A stretch of 64,000 bases of DNA from Diphasiastrum complanatum (GCA_029204225.1 CM055095.1:44937446-45001445); one strand, 5' to 3'. Counted from the first letter of the stretch, positions 8,301 to 19,710 are shown. Notes: generated by a model not told the origin, from the sequence alone. Program-made: numbers and translations.

Positions 8301-11300
8301 GTTGTCTCATACAATGCACAAAGAATGTGCCATGCATCCACAGGCCCTTTGGCCGACCTGATTTGAGGAATCACATTATCCCTCACTGACATATTGATGA
8401 TCCTGTGTGCCTTTTCCCCTCTCTTGATATAGTCCTTGAGTTCAGGTTCAGATGTTGGAACAGGCTCCTCACCTGTCACAAGCTTCCAACATTCTTTGTC
8501 TTCAAGAATGTTCTTGATCTTGAATTTCCAAATGCTAAAGTTAGTGCCATCAAGCCGGCTGGCTTCACTCAGCATGCTCTCTGCAAGACTAGAAATAAAA
8601 CCCAAAAGGTAAACTAGGGTTTTCACCCAACTAGGATATGCAACCACTTGCTCAATAACCCTCAACTATCCCCCTGTATGGCTGTCCTAGCCCTTGTCCA
8701 AGATCCACTCAAAACTTTCCCTGCACTGTAGAAAGCGCCCTCCTACAGTCCTGGCTGTCCAAAAAGACTCAAAAAATTTCTCCCAAATTAGAAACTTTTT
8801 GGCACACTACTGTACTCCCCTTGCCAACAGTACTCCAACCATGCAGATGGCACAGAGATCAGATGCCCCTACAAAAAGTGCGCCCTCCTCAAAGATAAGT
8901 TGCTCTCCAGGAATGGCAGGAATCTGATCAAAACAGGTCCAAGCTTTCACCACGCCACAGGCAACATAACCTGCTCTAATACCATGACAAATTCCAAGGC
9001 CTAGCTATGGAGTATCATAACAGCATAGTAAGCACACTATGAAAGCTTGAAAAAACCAGCTATGGAGTAGAAGACAAGAGCAAGAGAGAGAGGATTTCAA
9101 AGCTCACACAACTTGAATGATTATTCAAAGAGTAGTAGGGCGTGGAAACCCCTCCAAACTATGGGCTACTTTTAGCATGTAATCTATAGAGGTGGTGTCT
9201 TGCTAATTCTAGCTCTAGAACCCACATGGGTCCTCAACCTACTTGTTATTACTTGCCTAATTAGCACAAGTGGGGTGTATTATGTACATAAATGTTTTAC
9301 CCCCATGTCTATGCACAACTTACAAGTTACAAGTATACAAGCCTTAAGGGGCAAAATAGGCATTTATTTCAACATTGTGCGGGGGGGAGGTGGTGTGCGT
9401 ACAAGAAATTTATGCCAAGAGAAGTCCCAAAATAAACTCAATATTAAATCCAGAAGTCTCTTTTTCTTTGAGTGCTCATATTGGCCATGACAGGTCGCTC
9501 GGTACTTTTCATCATTTCTTTCAAATGAGTAGATAATGAGCGTTCAGCTTGGATCTTAAGGAGATGTAAATCATGACATTCATCGTCATAAAGAGTAATT
9601 TTCACGAATCTTTTGCCTCCAAGGTGTTTGAGAAATTTGGGGGGAAAATGGCAGGCGCAACAGTATGGAGGGACGGGGAGAGGTGTTTTGTGTCTCGAGT
9701 GAGCTGTAATTGGGGAATGGATGAGGAACTTTGCTCACTCATCCAGTTTGACCACTGTTGATGCTGGTTGTAAAAAGTCCTTGAAAATAAATACCACCCC
9801 TCTTGATCCTCTGCCACCCTGAGATCTCATCTCCTCCCTGTATTCAGAAATCCAATTGAATCTTGGGCAATGGGAAAGAAGGTAAACTTCTAAACTAAAT
9901 CTCATGAGTGTTTGTAAAAAGAACTTAACAAGGATGCCCCCTTTCTCTATGGGGGAACATCTGAGCGTTGAACATAGAAGTGGGTTTGGTACGAGTGGGA
10001 TATTATCCGAGGAAGGTGTCGAAGTTCCTCCCACAACTAATAGATAATTGAGAGAGTATATGAAATAGCGAAGAAGAGCTTACCATATCATCAATTTATT
10101 AGTTAAAGACATGATTATTCTGCGTATCATATTGTTGATGTCAGATGGACTCAATAGCTTATCACTAGCCTATCCTGATTTTGTTATGACGTTACCTTTA
10201 CAAGAAATCAGGCCTACTTTTGGTGAGTTGAATGCTATCTTATTACAACAAGAAATGAGACGTCGCAATGGATGATTTCAAAAAACAAGCATTCATAGCA
10301 AAGAAGCAAGGGTAAAATTCGAAGAAACAAGAAAAGTGGAAAAAGAACAAGGGGAAGAAAAAGCAGCAAGGGAATTGGGAGAACAACAATACATCGAACC
10401 AACAGGAAGATGAAGAGAAGGCAAACTCCAATAGGAAAGAAAAATGCTTCATTTGTGGTAAGCAGGGTCAAAAGAATGCTGGAAAAACAAGTTCAACAAG
10501 AAGAAACAATGAGAAATTTTGGAAGAAGAAAGGCTTGATATGAAGTTAAGTTCTTTGGATCTTGGCAATTGTGAATTGTTTTCAACATCAACATATTCAC
10601 GTGATTTCTCAAGGGAAGCATGTTGGTTTCTCGATTCAGGTGTTGCTTATCTAGTTTTCGACAACTAGATGATGGTACATTTCAAGACCTCCATCAAGGA
10701 TCAAAGACTAGCCCGATGTTGAACCCATAGAACCCAAGGGAATCGGATGGTTGACAAACCGCCCCAACCAAGTCTAGATCAAACGGATCTAGCCCCCAAG
10801 TTATGAACCAACCAATGTTCAATAGGAGAGAGATGTCACTCCAATTGTGACACCTCACTGGACACCTGAGTAGCCTAACTGGGCCACCTCACCCCACCCC
10901 CCCCCCCCCCCCCAGAACCTATGAGTCACTGTTAGTTCCATACCAACCCAACATCTTCAGTTTTAGACCCCTAACCATTAATTATGACTTTAATACCATG
11001 AGGGCCCCATATCCCTCATAATCATAATTGATTTACTAGTCGAAGTAGGCCTACTAACCTCCTTAAGGGATAATAATCCACAATCAGTCCATATGTGGGC
11101 ATGACAATCTTCTCCTCTTATTCAAGTTTTGTCCTCAGAACTTAAACCTAAGGAAGTTCCTTCTCAGGCTACCTTCATATTCCAAAGAGACATCATTATC
11201 TGTAAGACCTCTCTATTGAGCCAGATGCTCGGTAACTATACGATTACGCAATTGTTTAGTTATGATATCCAAGATCTTTGCAGGTTCAAGTCGAGTCACA

Positions 11301-14300
11301 CCTGATGATTCCTTCGACAGGTCAATAGATCTCCAAAACCAAGAATATCCTCTTTACGTAGACTTTTCATAAGTTGAAATACCGCGTATACTTGAGTTCC
11401 TTCTAGGAGGTCTAATTGGTAAGTCAAAGATCCTATCCTTTTCAGGATTTTATTCGGTCCCCCGTATCTAGCGAACAATTTGTAATTGTTGCCGGTACAC
11501 ATTACATTTTCGGGGTTCGCAAATGTACCCAATCCCTCTCTTGAAAATCTCGAGGCGATTTTTTCATATTAGTATAATGTCTGTTCCTATCCTGGGAACA
11601 TTGGATATTCTCACATGTTATTTGTAGCATTTCTTGCATATCGAGTAGAAAATTTGCTACCTTTTGAAACTTGATCATCCGAGTTTCAACTAAAATGGGT
11701 GATCTAGGTTCATAACGTACATAAGCATAAACAAGCTATAACCACTAGCCGAATGCTTATTACCATTATAGGCAAACTCCGTCAAGGGCAAATACTTCTC
11801 CCAATGAGATTGCCATCAAAAGACGTATGCACAAAGCATTTGTTTGTTTTTTAACCACACACGTTGCCCTCTCCTAACAATCGAGTATAAACTAGAATCT
11901 GAACTATGATTCGTCAACCATAATTCATTGAATCCTTATTTCATACTTGACAATAAGAGAACATGAATATTACTATTCTTAGAAGACATATGAGTTGCTC
12001 AAGAAAACTCCTTTCCGCAAGGAAAGTCTCGGACTTATCAACTCACTATACGATGCCTACAAAGAATTGTAATTTTCAGATTTTTCTTACTTTAGACATG
12101 GCACAAAATGTCATTCTAAAGTTAAGATTCAATCTAGAATGCATTTAGACCCTATTACTCTTAAGTTCCAATCTACCATAACTTAAGATTTATTGAAACT
12201 TCAATACATGAAGTTTTGACTTTTGGTTTACATCAATTATCCAACTCCATCTGAGTTTCCAAGGAAGCATTCCATTTTTTTTCCAATCAGGCAAAAATTA
12301 AAGACAAAACTTTCTACTTATCCTATGCACATAACCCTTTGAATGAGTCTCAAAATGACTCATAATGGTTGTGACTTATGAGCAATACATATAAACTACA
12401 GTTTATAGATGATATTACACTATACATTCAAACAAACTAACTCAAAAGTAACGCTCCTAATTCGATTAGTTGTACCTAATTTAAAAATACTTGAATGTTT
12501 CGGTGTGGGCCCAATTTCAAAACACCACATTCAATCTGATTCTAAATTGTTCCTAGGTCAATCAGTAATTCTCATCAATTTATCTTATTAACCTGCGAGT
12601 AATTGTCTCCAAACAATTCTCATCAATATGCCTATGTTTTATTAACTAGTGGAACACCTTGTGAATCCACAGAATTAAGAACTTGCGCAAAGAAATCATG
12701 ATCCCACAATGATTCACTACATCGCATTCCACAGATCTCACACAATTTGTAAAAATTACATATTTAACTGAGAATGTTGTAACCCCCTTAACTTTGAGAG
12801 AGCATATTTCTCAAAGAATGCTATTTCGTGAAATAATAAACCAAAATCTCGATCGAAGATTATTTTAAAAAAGAATATATCATTAAGAGGGAATTTCTTT
12901 CCTTGTATCAACTTCTCACGGATTCTAGTTCTCACTAAGATCAAGTTGATCACAACCTACAAGGAACAAATTTCAACAAACCATTACTTGTAATAGTAAC
13001 TTTCTAGTTCTAATACAAATCGATCGGATTCTTAATCAGTAACTTTCTACCGTTTCCTAGATTTCCTTTCCTTATATCTTCTAACTAGATTTTTTCATAC
13101 AAATCCTTAGAATATCCAAACAGTATAAAAAATATCATGTAGATCTTAATTTTAAAAACAGGTCCTTCATCTATACATATTGCGGATTCCTCTTGGAATC
13201 AATGTTGTAGATATTTCTCTTGGATAATTTTTCTATCACCCTGCTTCTCTCCCTTTCTCTAGGAAACTACACAAGTTTCCAATAGGTTTCATATCACTCT
13301 AGATATGGCCTAGGAGAAGTTTTAAAGAAAATCTCTAAAAGTCGAACAAAGTCGATGATACATGTTGCATCAACGTAATTCGGAACGGTTAATGCCTCAA
13401 CACATTAGCATAAATGACTTATTCGAAGATCGTCCTTTTGTGACCGATAGCAATTGGCATCATTCAAGATATACGGCCCTACTATGGTCAACCTGATCCA
13501 ATTAGTTTCAAATCTTCTCTTTGGAATTGCCTGTGTCCCATACCGCAAGTTCTTCCTCCAAGAAGATCGTCCACTTCCCGATCATTATCGTCTAAAACTC
13601 AATTGGTCTATTTGGAATGTATTTGTCCATTAGAGAATTCCACAAAATCTCATAATCTGATAAATGACTCACGTAACATTTGAGTCCAATAAACCGATAA
13701 TGCTAAGTTCTCGGAAATTTCACTGAATTCCAACTTCCTAGCACACGAATTCCAACTCATATTTTCCTTCACCCTTTCCTTAATCTTTCTGATCATTGAA
13801 GGGACTTTAGGTCTCACCCTAACATCCCTTGAATTGACAGATTTAGAAATGGGAAAGAATGAGTCGAAACTTTATCCAATTAAGAACAAATTTGATTATA
13901 ATGGAGCTACTTCATTGCCTTCTCCCATTGGCATCCTTTTGATATCCCTATCATCCCTGCCATTTTTGCCTCTTGGTTTTTACCCTTTCCCTCATCATGT
14001 TGGTCCTAAGCCACACTATGCTCGTGACTTTTGTGATAAGATCCAGCTTACAACCTAATCTAGTTCCTCTAACGGGAATCTCTTGGAGAATTGGTTTTCT
14101 AAGTTGGAGACTTATTTTTTGATGTTCCCCAAGATTGTCATCCAGAAGATCAAGTTAGTTGCCTTAAACTTGGATGGACAACCTGCTACTTTTTCCCATT
14201 CCACTATATCTCGCCCTAGTGGCATTACTACCTCTGTTCCATCCACTCCTACTTCTGTTTCTCCTCCTCCTTCATTTTGACCTTCTATTCCTCGACTTGC

Positions 14301-17300
14301 TTATGTCCGTCATTATATTGCTGCAGAGTTCACTGAGATTTCAGCACAATAGTTTATGTTTCCAATGTAAGAGCCCAAACCACATTGCTCATGATTGCCA
14401 CCAGACCCCTTCCACTATCATGAGGGGGTTGATGTTTATATCCAGATCCTTGATGAGCTTGACCCTATTCCTACGCCTCCTGCCCCTACTGATGACATCC
14501 TCCCTGCCACATGCCATGCTCAGCTTACCTATGCTACCTGGGCTATAGGCAGCTTGGTCCTCTCTCTATTCGATTACGTGTGCACATTACTGGGTGTGAG
14601 TTTATTGCCTTGGTCGACACTGGCAGGCTACGGTACTCATTCCTTTCTCAATAGTCATATTTCCAGTCAAATTCGTGCTTCACCTATTCCTGCTACACAA
14701 ACTCTACACGTTGAGGTTGCTAGTTCTCATTCTTTTGTAAATTCTCAAATGTTTCAGGGGTTGTCGTAATGCATTGGATACTTTGTTGGACAGGCGGACT
14801 TCTATATCATTCCTATGGAGCGTTATGATCTCATCCTTGGTGCTAGTTGGTTTGCTTCACTTTGGTGCAATTACATTAGACTTGACTCACCAGATACTTA
14901 CATGCCTACATGGTACTGTGACCCATTCACTTGTTGGTTTCAATTCTCAGGGGGATTACCAGCTGATTACTAGGAAGCAGTTTATGTGCAGCCTGCCAAA
15001 GGCTCATTGTGCGGCCCTTTTATGTGTCCAGAGTGCCTCAGTTGATGCTTCTACTGCTACAACATTGGTTCCTGTACCTCAAGAGATTCCTATCTTGCTA
15101 CAGCAGTATGCTCATGTCTTTACCACTACCACCATTATGTGATGTCAACCACCACATCGACTTGCTTCTTGGTTCCACTCCTTGTCCTCCTTATCGGATG
15201 TCTAGAGTCGAGCGTGGTGAGGTCCAGCTCCAAATTTTTACACTTTTATGTCAGGGCCTTATTGTTCCTAGCCATAGTCCTTTTGGTCAAAGTTGACCTC
15301 CGTTCCGGATACCATTAGATTAGGATGCACCCTTCAGATGAGTATAAGACTGCTTTTCATACTCACCTTGGTCTTTATAAGTTTCGTGTGCTTCCTTTTG
15401 GTGTCCACCTACATTTTAAAATGTCATGAATAATGTCATGTGTCCCCTTCTTGGTCGTTGTGTTTTAGTTTATTTTGATGGCATTCTCATTTTTAGTTCA
15501 TCTCTTTCCCAACATGTTTCCCATCTAGTTTTTAGGGTTTCTTATTTGTGATGGTCATATTCGGCTTGACCCCAAGTTATTCAAGATTGGTGCCTACTGA
15601 TGTTCATCATGTCTTTATGTTTCTTGGTTTAGCCACTCACTTTTGTCGTCATGTTCCACGTTTTGCCATTGTGGCCGCTCCTCTTCATGCACTTTTGAAG
15701 AAATCTCGTTCTTTCTTATGGACTTTTAATTGTCAAACAACCTTTGATACTCTTTGTCGTGTGTTGTTTCTGTTGATGTCATGTGTTTGCCTCAATTTGA
15801 TTAAAAGTTCGTTTTTGAGACTGATGCTAGTTCTATTGGTTTAGGCGCCTTACTTCATCAATCCCAGTGTATTATCACCTATGAGTCACGTCGTCTTTGC
15901 TCTTATGAGGAGCGTTACTCTGTTCATGAGAAAGATGTTCTCGTTAATATCTATGCTCTTAAAAAGTTGCATCATTATTTGTATCGTGTTTCTTTAGACA
16001 TTATTACTAATCATCAGTCTCTACATATTCTTTTTTCACAACAGGACCTTAGTGACCATCAGTATCGTTGATTGCAAATTTTACAGTCTTTTCATTTTGA
16101 TATTTTATATCGGCCTGGTCAGTCCTACACCGGTACTGATGCTTTATCCCGTCTTCCCGCTTTGTTACATAGCCTTGTTCCTAGTAGCTACCATACCCCC
16201 TTGGTTTGATGCTTTACCTTCTGCTTATCTTAGTTGTCCTGATTTGCGTGTTGACATCAGGGTCATTCCATTGTTGATTATCATCTTTATCATTATGGTT
16301 CCCTTCGTATTCCGAGTACCAATGATGTTCGTTCTAAGTTGTTGTTTGATGCCCATTCTTCTCCTGTTGGTGGCCGTTTTGGTTTTCAAAAGTCTTCTAC
16401 TCATCTTAAGAACCATTTCTATTGGACATCCATGAAGTCTGAGCTCGCACTTCTTATTCGTCGGTGTACTTTTTGTGCTCGTAATAAGTACACCCATGCC
16501 AAGCCCGCTAGCTTGCTCCAAAGTTGGCCCATTCCTCGTTGCCAATGGACAGATATTTCTATGGACTTCATCCTTGGCCTTCCTCACACCTAGCGTGGTC
16601 ATGACTCATGTATGGTGGTGGTTGATCGGTTCTCAGAACATGGACATTTCATCCCTACTCACAACATTATTACAATAGAGAAGTGTGCGCGTTTATTTTT
16701 ATCAAAGATATTTCGGCTCCATGGCTTTCCACATCCTATACTATAAGATCGGGATAGTAAGTTTACTTCTACATTCTCGATAGAGCTTATGCGTATTCTA
16801 GATGTTCAACTCTTCATTGCTTATCATTCCACATCCGATGGACAATCCGAGGTCCTTAACCAGGTCCTTGAGGATTATCTTCGCCATTTTATTTCTCTTT
16901 CAGGGAAGGATCAAGATCAGCCTTTATACTTGGTAGAGTATAGCTATAATAGCTAGTACACTCCCTAACCGTAGGCTCGTCAAAACACCGAAAGCTGTAG
17001 TGCATAATGAATCTTCTCCCATCCTTAGGTAACCCTTATAGTTCCTACCTACCATTCTAGTTATAGAGCATGTGGCATCCACGCATGGCTCACCAAGCCC
17101 CTTGGGTCCATAAGTCCCTGACCTATTGAATCGCACCCACTAGAGCCTCCTGGTTACCACCCCCGTGCACCGTCATGCCAAGTAGTACACTAGCCCTGGC
17201 CTGTATAACCACAAACAAACACACCTCGCATGACTCGCGGGTGCCTTTCAGTGAGAGACCTGTCAAGGGGCCATAGCCTTGGTCATGTGAACCTAAGCTT

Positions 17301-18938
17301 ATTAGTCCTGACGGGATCATGGCGGGCCACAACTAGGTCCTAACATTCCATCCCACCTTGAGAAAGTCATCAATCCTCGAAGACAAGCTCAGGAATCCCA
17401 TGATCCATCATTCTTTTTGGAAGATTCGGTCTAGTACAACATATTTATTGATGGCTATTCAAAAAAAACTTAGGTTTATTTTTTAAAACACAAATTCCAA
17501 ACTTTTCAAAAAATTTGGTTCAAGAAAATAAAAGTGCTAAAGATGTAATAGAAAAAGAGAATACAAATCTAACTATTTTGATGCATTTTGCAAAAAGTGC
17601 CAACAAATTGGTTCAGCAGAAAGAAAAAACAGAACTTTGGCCGAAAGTGCAAGAAGCATAGGGTTTGAAGTCAAAGGTAAAGCATACTTTGTATGCAAAT
17701 TAAAGAAAGCTTTGTGTGATTTGAAGCAAGCTCCTCATGCATGGTATTTAGGAACCGATGAGTATCTACATGAAAAAAACTTTATTAAGAAGCAAAGTTG
17801 ATCCAAATTTGTCTATCTTATGACATGAAGCCTAAAGGTGCACTTCATGTATTTGTGTTATATGTTGATGATGAATTGATCCTAACGTGAAGTAATAGTA
17901 GCAGGATTGACAAACTCAAAAGAAGCTTGTGAAAGGAGTTTAAAACGAAGGATTTAAGAGAGCCCCACTATTGTTGAGGCATTGAAGTATGGAGGCAAAA
18001 AAAGTACTTTTCATACATGAACCTCTTCAAACAAATAATATGCTTGATTTCAAACCAAGTACTTTGATTGAATCGACAAAATAATTAGAATATTTTGATG
18101 CTGAAATAAACCAAATGAAACTAATTTCAGGCATATGATTGGCAGCCTTGTATATGTTACTATCACCAAATTTGGCATTGTAAGTCAATTCATCACTCAT
18201 CCAAGAAAATTACAATGGCAAATTGCAAAAGGAATACCTCAATCATTATCTTTTAAAGGCACTTACCATTATGGTCTTGAATGTGAGCGCATCATGATAT
18301 CAAATTTCAAGACTAATCTAACGCGGAATCAAAAAGTGATGTGGAGAATCAATATGCAATTTTTTTTCATGGGCACGCAAAAGACAGCTCATTGTTACTC
18401 TTTCATTCACTAAAGTCTAATATAAAACAACCACTAATGATATATGTGACAATTTATGGCTTAGAAGACTCCTAAAGGAATGTGAAGAAAATTGAAGGGA
18501 AGTACGTCTTATTTTTTGTTACGAGTCAAGATTGAAATCAAAATGCTAAGAATTCATTATCTCATGCTCCATCCAAACATATTGAGGTTCCTATCACTTC
18601 ATTTTAGCTAATGTACAACCAAGGAAAAGTGGAACCAATTACTAATCTACAAATGATCAAATGGCAAATATACTCAAAAACGAACTTAGCAAAGAGAAGT
18701 TTGAGAAGTTTAGATTGTTAATGAGCTTACAAAAAAAAATAGCCACTAAGGGAGAAATGTGTAGAAATATGAGTAGGTGTATGCCTCAAGCTTTTTTTGA
18801 AGTTACAGTACACGAACTTGGGCCCTTGCCATTTGAGCTCTTTAATCTTCTTAATTAGTTAGTTCTCCAGTCTCATGACTCTTTGTGATGTATCTTCTTT
18901 CTCGTTCTAACATTAGGGAATTGGAGACTCAAAATTGA

Positions 18939-19014
<76 letters not shown>

Positions 19015-19537
19015 ATGTTGATTGATTGACGGTTGTTAAATTACTGTTTTAGGACCTACATAATTCTCCTATCTTTGCACTTTTTACACTCTCTCATGCG
19101 CCCTTGGCAATCGTGCAGCTCCTAAAACGTGGAAAGCCCTCTCGAGCCGGTTCCATACTCCAAACCCTAAACCAAAAAGAATCATCATCGTGATCAAAAC
19201 TTCAAATTTGTATGATGCTCACCTTTTCGGAGTATGAGCAAGGAGCGCAAGGTCCAGATACCGTACATGTAAAGCTTGCATTGCCTTGTCTCTGGTGTAT
19301 TACCATGGCATCATTATTGCTCCTGCATTCACACCAGAAAAACACTGTAACCCTAATTCTCTGCAAAACTATAGAGTAGTAAAGCAAAACCGATCCCTCG
19401 AATTTCATGTTGAGTGCAAGACCACGCACAACTTACGGCTCCAACAAAGGCTCCCCGACTGCTCCAAAACGCAATAGACAGAGGAAGAGAAGGAAAGAGG
19501 AGAAAATGAAAGGGGAGGGCACGATCGGATCCGCCAT
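4976..19537 (-). CDS. JTB-like small secretory-pathway membrane protein (three exons seen, 3' end missing)
   Basis: Three exons join in phase: 19537-19437 (101 nt), 19322-19223 (100 nt) and 5362-4976 (387 nt), giving 196 codons with no stop. Residues 1-28 form a signal peptide (MADPIVPSP, then a Phe/Leu/Cys-rich core). Residues 53-62 read C-TVSGP-CAPC and 75-86 read CATTGYREPYKC, so cysteines sit at 53, 59, 62, 75 and 86. The CxxC followed by C-x-x-TGY-x-E-x-x-x-C pattern is what I know from the JTB family (Pfam JTB). Exon 3 ends RSCLPS...LSVLGFE, after which family members have a transmembrane helix; that exon is not found in the window. Splice sites are canonical: GTAAGT, GTGAGC and GTATGT donors, and GCAG and GGCAG acceptors. 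The 13.9-kb second intron is full of retroelements. The role of plant homologues is unknown to me. Confidence 0.72.
5363..6565. other. Intron 2 of the JTB-like gene, left part, no feature
   Basis: This is AT-rich non-coding sequence. A chance ATG with a GTGAGT donor at 5697-5686 was considered as an alternative first exon and set aside. No retroelement blocks are recognised. Confidence 0.5.
6566..6749 (-). pseudogene. LINE-type reverse transcriptase scrap
   Basis: Sixty residues read FSLEMVRNAIHKPNRNKAKD...SELLIHVANMV...FLNSGIISSFPSTLCTNVIHPV. This follows the fingers motif of plant non-LTR reverse transcriptases (eEi..ai....KApGpDg..E......g..p.......i.pi.K). The flanking open frame is not informative. 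Copia B is inserted just upstream in this orientation (6845-9374), so the rest of the LINE may lie at 9375 onward, but I cannot show it. Confidence 0.4.
6845..7164 (-). repeat. Copia B LTR, left (3') copy, 320 bp
   Basis: TGACAAATTCCAAGG...ATTTCAACA. It is collinear with 8985-9374 but lacks about 75 bases after GAAGACAA (the segment with the GA-tract in the other copy) and has a small insertion near 7060. Confidence 0.88.
7372..8575 (-). pseudogene. Copia B gag with remnant protease
   Basis: The gag start is MLSEASRLDGTNFSIWKFKI at 8575. The capsid region follows (VDAWHILCALYE, then LLLQEEMRRVNLSKRE), crossing a frame change near 8220. A stop follows MENL at 7891. Reading resumes with a knuckle CNYCGKYGHFAFECRKK (about 7780-7835) and a damaged protease motif WYIDLGASKHMT, in which the catalytic serine of D-S-G is leucine. 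The region ends near 7440 in non-coding sequence where integrase would start. Confidence 0.85.
8973..8984 (-). promoter_or_regulatory. Copia B primer-binding site
   Basis: The complement reads TGGTATTAGAGC, directly next to the LTR start at 8985. It is one base off the commonest plant copia site. Confidence 0.88.
8985..9374 (-). repeat. Copia B LTR, right (5') copy, 390 bp
   Basis: This is the full-length version of the LTR, with the GA-rich segment missing from the left copy. It is followed by TTGTG, the presumed target duplication. Confidence 0.88.
9375..10099. other. No confident feature (intron 2 of JTB-like gene)
   Basis: This is mixed-composition sequence. The minus-strand open frames here show no motif I recognise. 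It could be the other half of the LINE cut by copia B. Confidence 0.35.
10100..10690 (+). pseudogene. Copia gag-protease fragment, plus strand
   Basis: Across frameshifts the plus strand reads LNSLSLAYPDFVMTLPLQE, then FGELNAILLQQEMRRRNG, a lysine- and glutamine-rich linker, half a knuckle (CFICGKQGQ) and a protease motif CWFLDSGVAYLVFD near 10620-10670. This is the Gag end and protease of a copia element. Neither LTR is attached. Confidence 0.75.
10717..11106 (-). repeat. Probable LTR of gypsy fragment J
   Basis: A 390-bp block starts TGTTGAACCC and ends ATGACA. It is followed by a pyrimidine tract whose complement is purine-rich (TAAGAGGAGAAGAT), as expected for the polypurine tract of a minus-strand element. 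It contains a run of about 18 C near 10895-10914. No partner LTR was found, so the ends are inferred. Confidence 0.5.
11130..11870 (-). pseudogene. Ty3/gypsy fragment J: integrase C-terminal region
   Basis: Minus-strand frames give LPLTEFAYNGNKHSASGYSLFMLMY near 11720-11800 (end of the integrase core) and then KLFARYGGPNKILKRIGSLTYQLDLLEG near 11400-11480, the GPY/F module of gypsy integrases. It parallels the better copy at 59418-60100. The N-terminal integrase, RNase H and RT are gone. Confidence 0.8.
11871..13900. other. About 2 kb of AT-rich sequence with no gene (intron 2 of JTB-like gene)
   Basis: Scattered short frames carry no motif. It may be decayed gypsy J sequence. Confidence 0.45.
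14050..16960 (+). pseudogene. Degenerate Ty3/gypsy element K (gag to integrase)
   Basis: Blocks occur in gypsy order across many frameshifts and stops: Gag (ENWFSKLETYFLMFP, 14090), knuckle CFQCKSPNHIAHDC (14360-14400), RT start (HHIDLLLGSTPCPPYRMSR, 15150), LGLYKFRVLPFGV (15370), the YFDGILIFSS block replacing F-x-D-D (15470), RNase H (SIGLGALLHQSQCIITYESR, 15830; RPGQSYTGTDALSRLP, 16110), the integrase HHCC region (LLIRRCTFCARNKYTHAKP, 16450) and the core (WTDISMDFILGLP, 16545; SDGQSEVLNQ, 16830). No LTR pair was recognised. The aspartate change in the RT active site alone would inactivate it. Confidence 0.85.
16961..17440. repeat. LTR-like junction sequence after gypsy K
   Basis: The block ends GGTCCTAACA followed by a pyrimidine-rich stretch (complement of a purine tract), resembling the LTR/PPT edge of a minus-strand element. 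It has no coding motif and no partner copy, so this is tentative. Confidence 0.3.
17640..18740 (+). pseudogene. Copia reverse transcriptase-RNase H remnant
   Basis: Across frameshifts the plus strand gives LKKALCDLKQAPHAWY, DEYLHEKNFIKK, a damaged YVDD box (LCYMLMMN), HMIGSLVYVTITKFGIV (near 18130), LWLRRLLKE, the ASKHIEVPITSF block and the C-terminal MANILKNELSKEKFEKFRLLMSL (18661-18730), which matches the usual copia ending. Integrase and the LTRs are missing. Confidence 0.8.
18943..19010 (+). repeat. (CT)n microsatellite, about 34 units
   Basis: This is an uninterrupted CT dinucleotide run, about 210 bp inside intron 2 from the exon 2 donor of the JTB-like gene. Confidence 0.97.
19223..19322 (-). 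CDS. JTB-like gene exon 2 (CxxC motif)
   Basis: One hundred bases run from acceptor ATGCAG to donor AAG|GTGAGC. Intron 1 is 114 bp, a normal plant size. One base completes the proline codon split with exon 1. The exon encodes a GNAS glycosylation site and the GPCAPCSYSEK block. Confidence 0.72.
19437..19537 (-). CDS. JTB-like gene exon 1 (signal peptide)
   Basis: The ATG at 19537 opens a hydrophobic N-terminus of 33 codons plus two bases. The donor CC|GTAAGT is a consensus plant 5' splice site. The next in-frame codon in the intron is the TAA inside GTAAGT, so splicing is required. The (CT)n tract just upstream is typical of plant 5' UTRs. Confidence 0.72.
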
Positions 19538-19710
19538 CGCCAGAACGAGAGAGAGAGAGAGAGAGAGAAAGAAAGAAAGAGACGACCAACCAGGTACTGA
19601 ATATAATCTATGTTCTTGGCCCATTTCCGAAATTTAAAATATGCATTGCCAAGTCCAAAATTTAAAATATGCAAAATCAAGAACTTAAAATATGCAAAAT
19701 CTCACTAGGT
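19538..19710 (-). promoter_or_regulatory. 5' UTR and proximal promoter of the JTB-like gene
   Basis: Directly before the ATG the sense strand is a CT-rich tract (complement of the GA repeat at 19548-19570), a common plant 5' UTR feature. Further upstream, at 19629-19705, three imperfect copies of an AAATTTAAAATATGCAAA-type unit of about 26 bp form an AT-rich array. No certain TATA box can be singled out. Confidence 0.5.

Larger units (their letters stand above)
6845..9374 (-). mobile_element. Copia element B: gag-only, internally deleted (TR-GAG-like)
   Basis: Two related LTRs (6845-7164, 8985-9374) flank 1.8 kb. A primer-binding site (8973-8984) and a purine tract (complement of the C-run at 7165-7171) are both present. 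Flanking 5-mers are CTGTG and TTGTG, a target duplication with one change. Inside there is only gag, one CCHC knuckle and a scrap of protease; integrase, reverse transcriptase and RNase H are absent. Such an element would need enzymes in trans. It lies in intron 2 of the JTB-like gene, in the same orientation as the gene. Confidence 0.85.

Noticed and set aside
10235-10471. Leucine/phenylalanine-rich minus-strand frames that look like a membrane protein
   Set aside because: They are the antisense of the lysine-rich Gag linker of a plus-strand copia fragment.
19407-19637. Plus-strand frame with RERERERKKE stretch
   Set aside because: It is the antisense of exon 1 and the CT-rich leader of the JTB-like gene.
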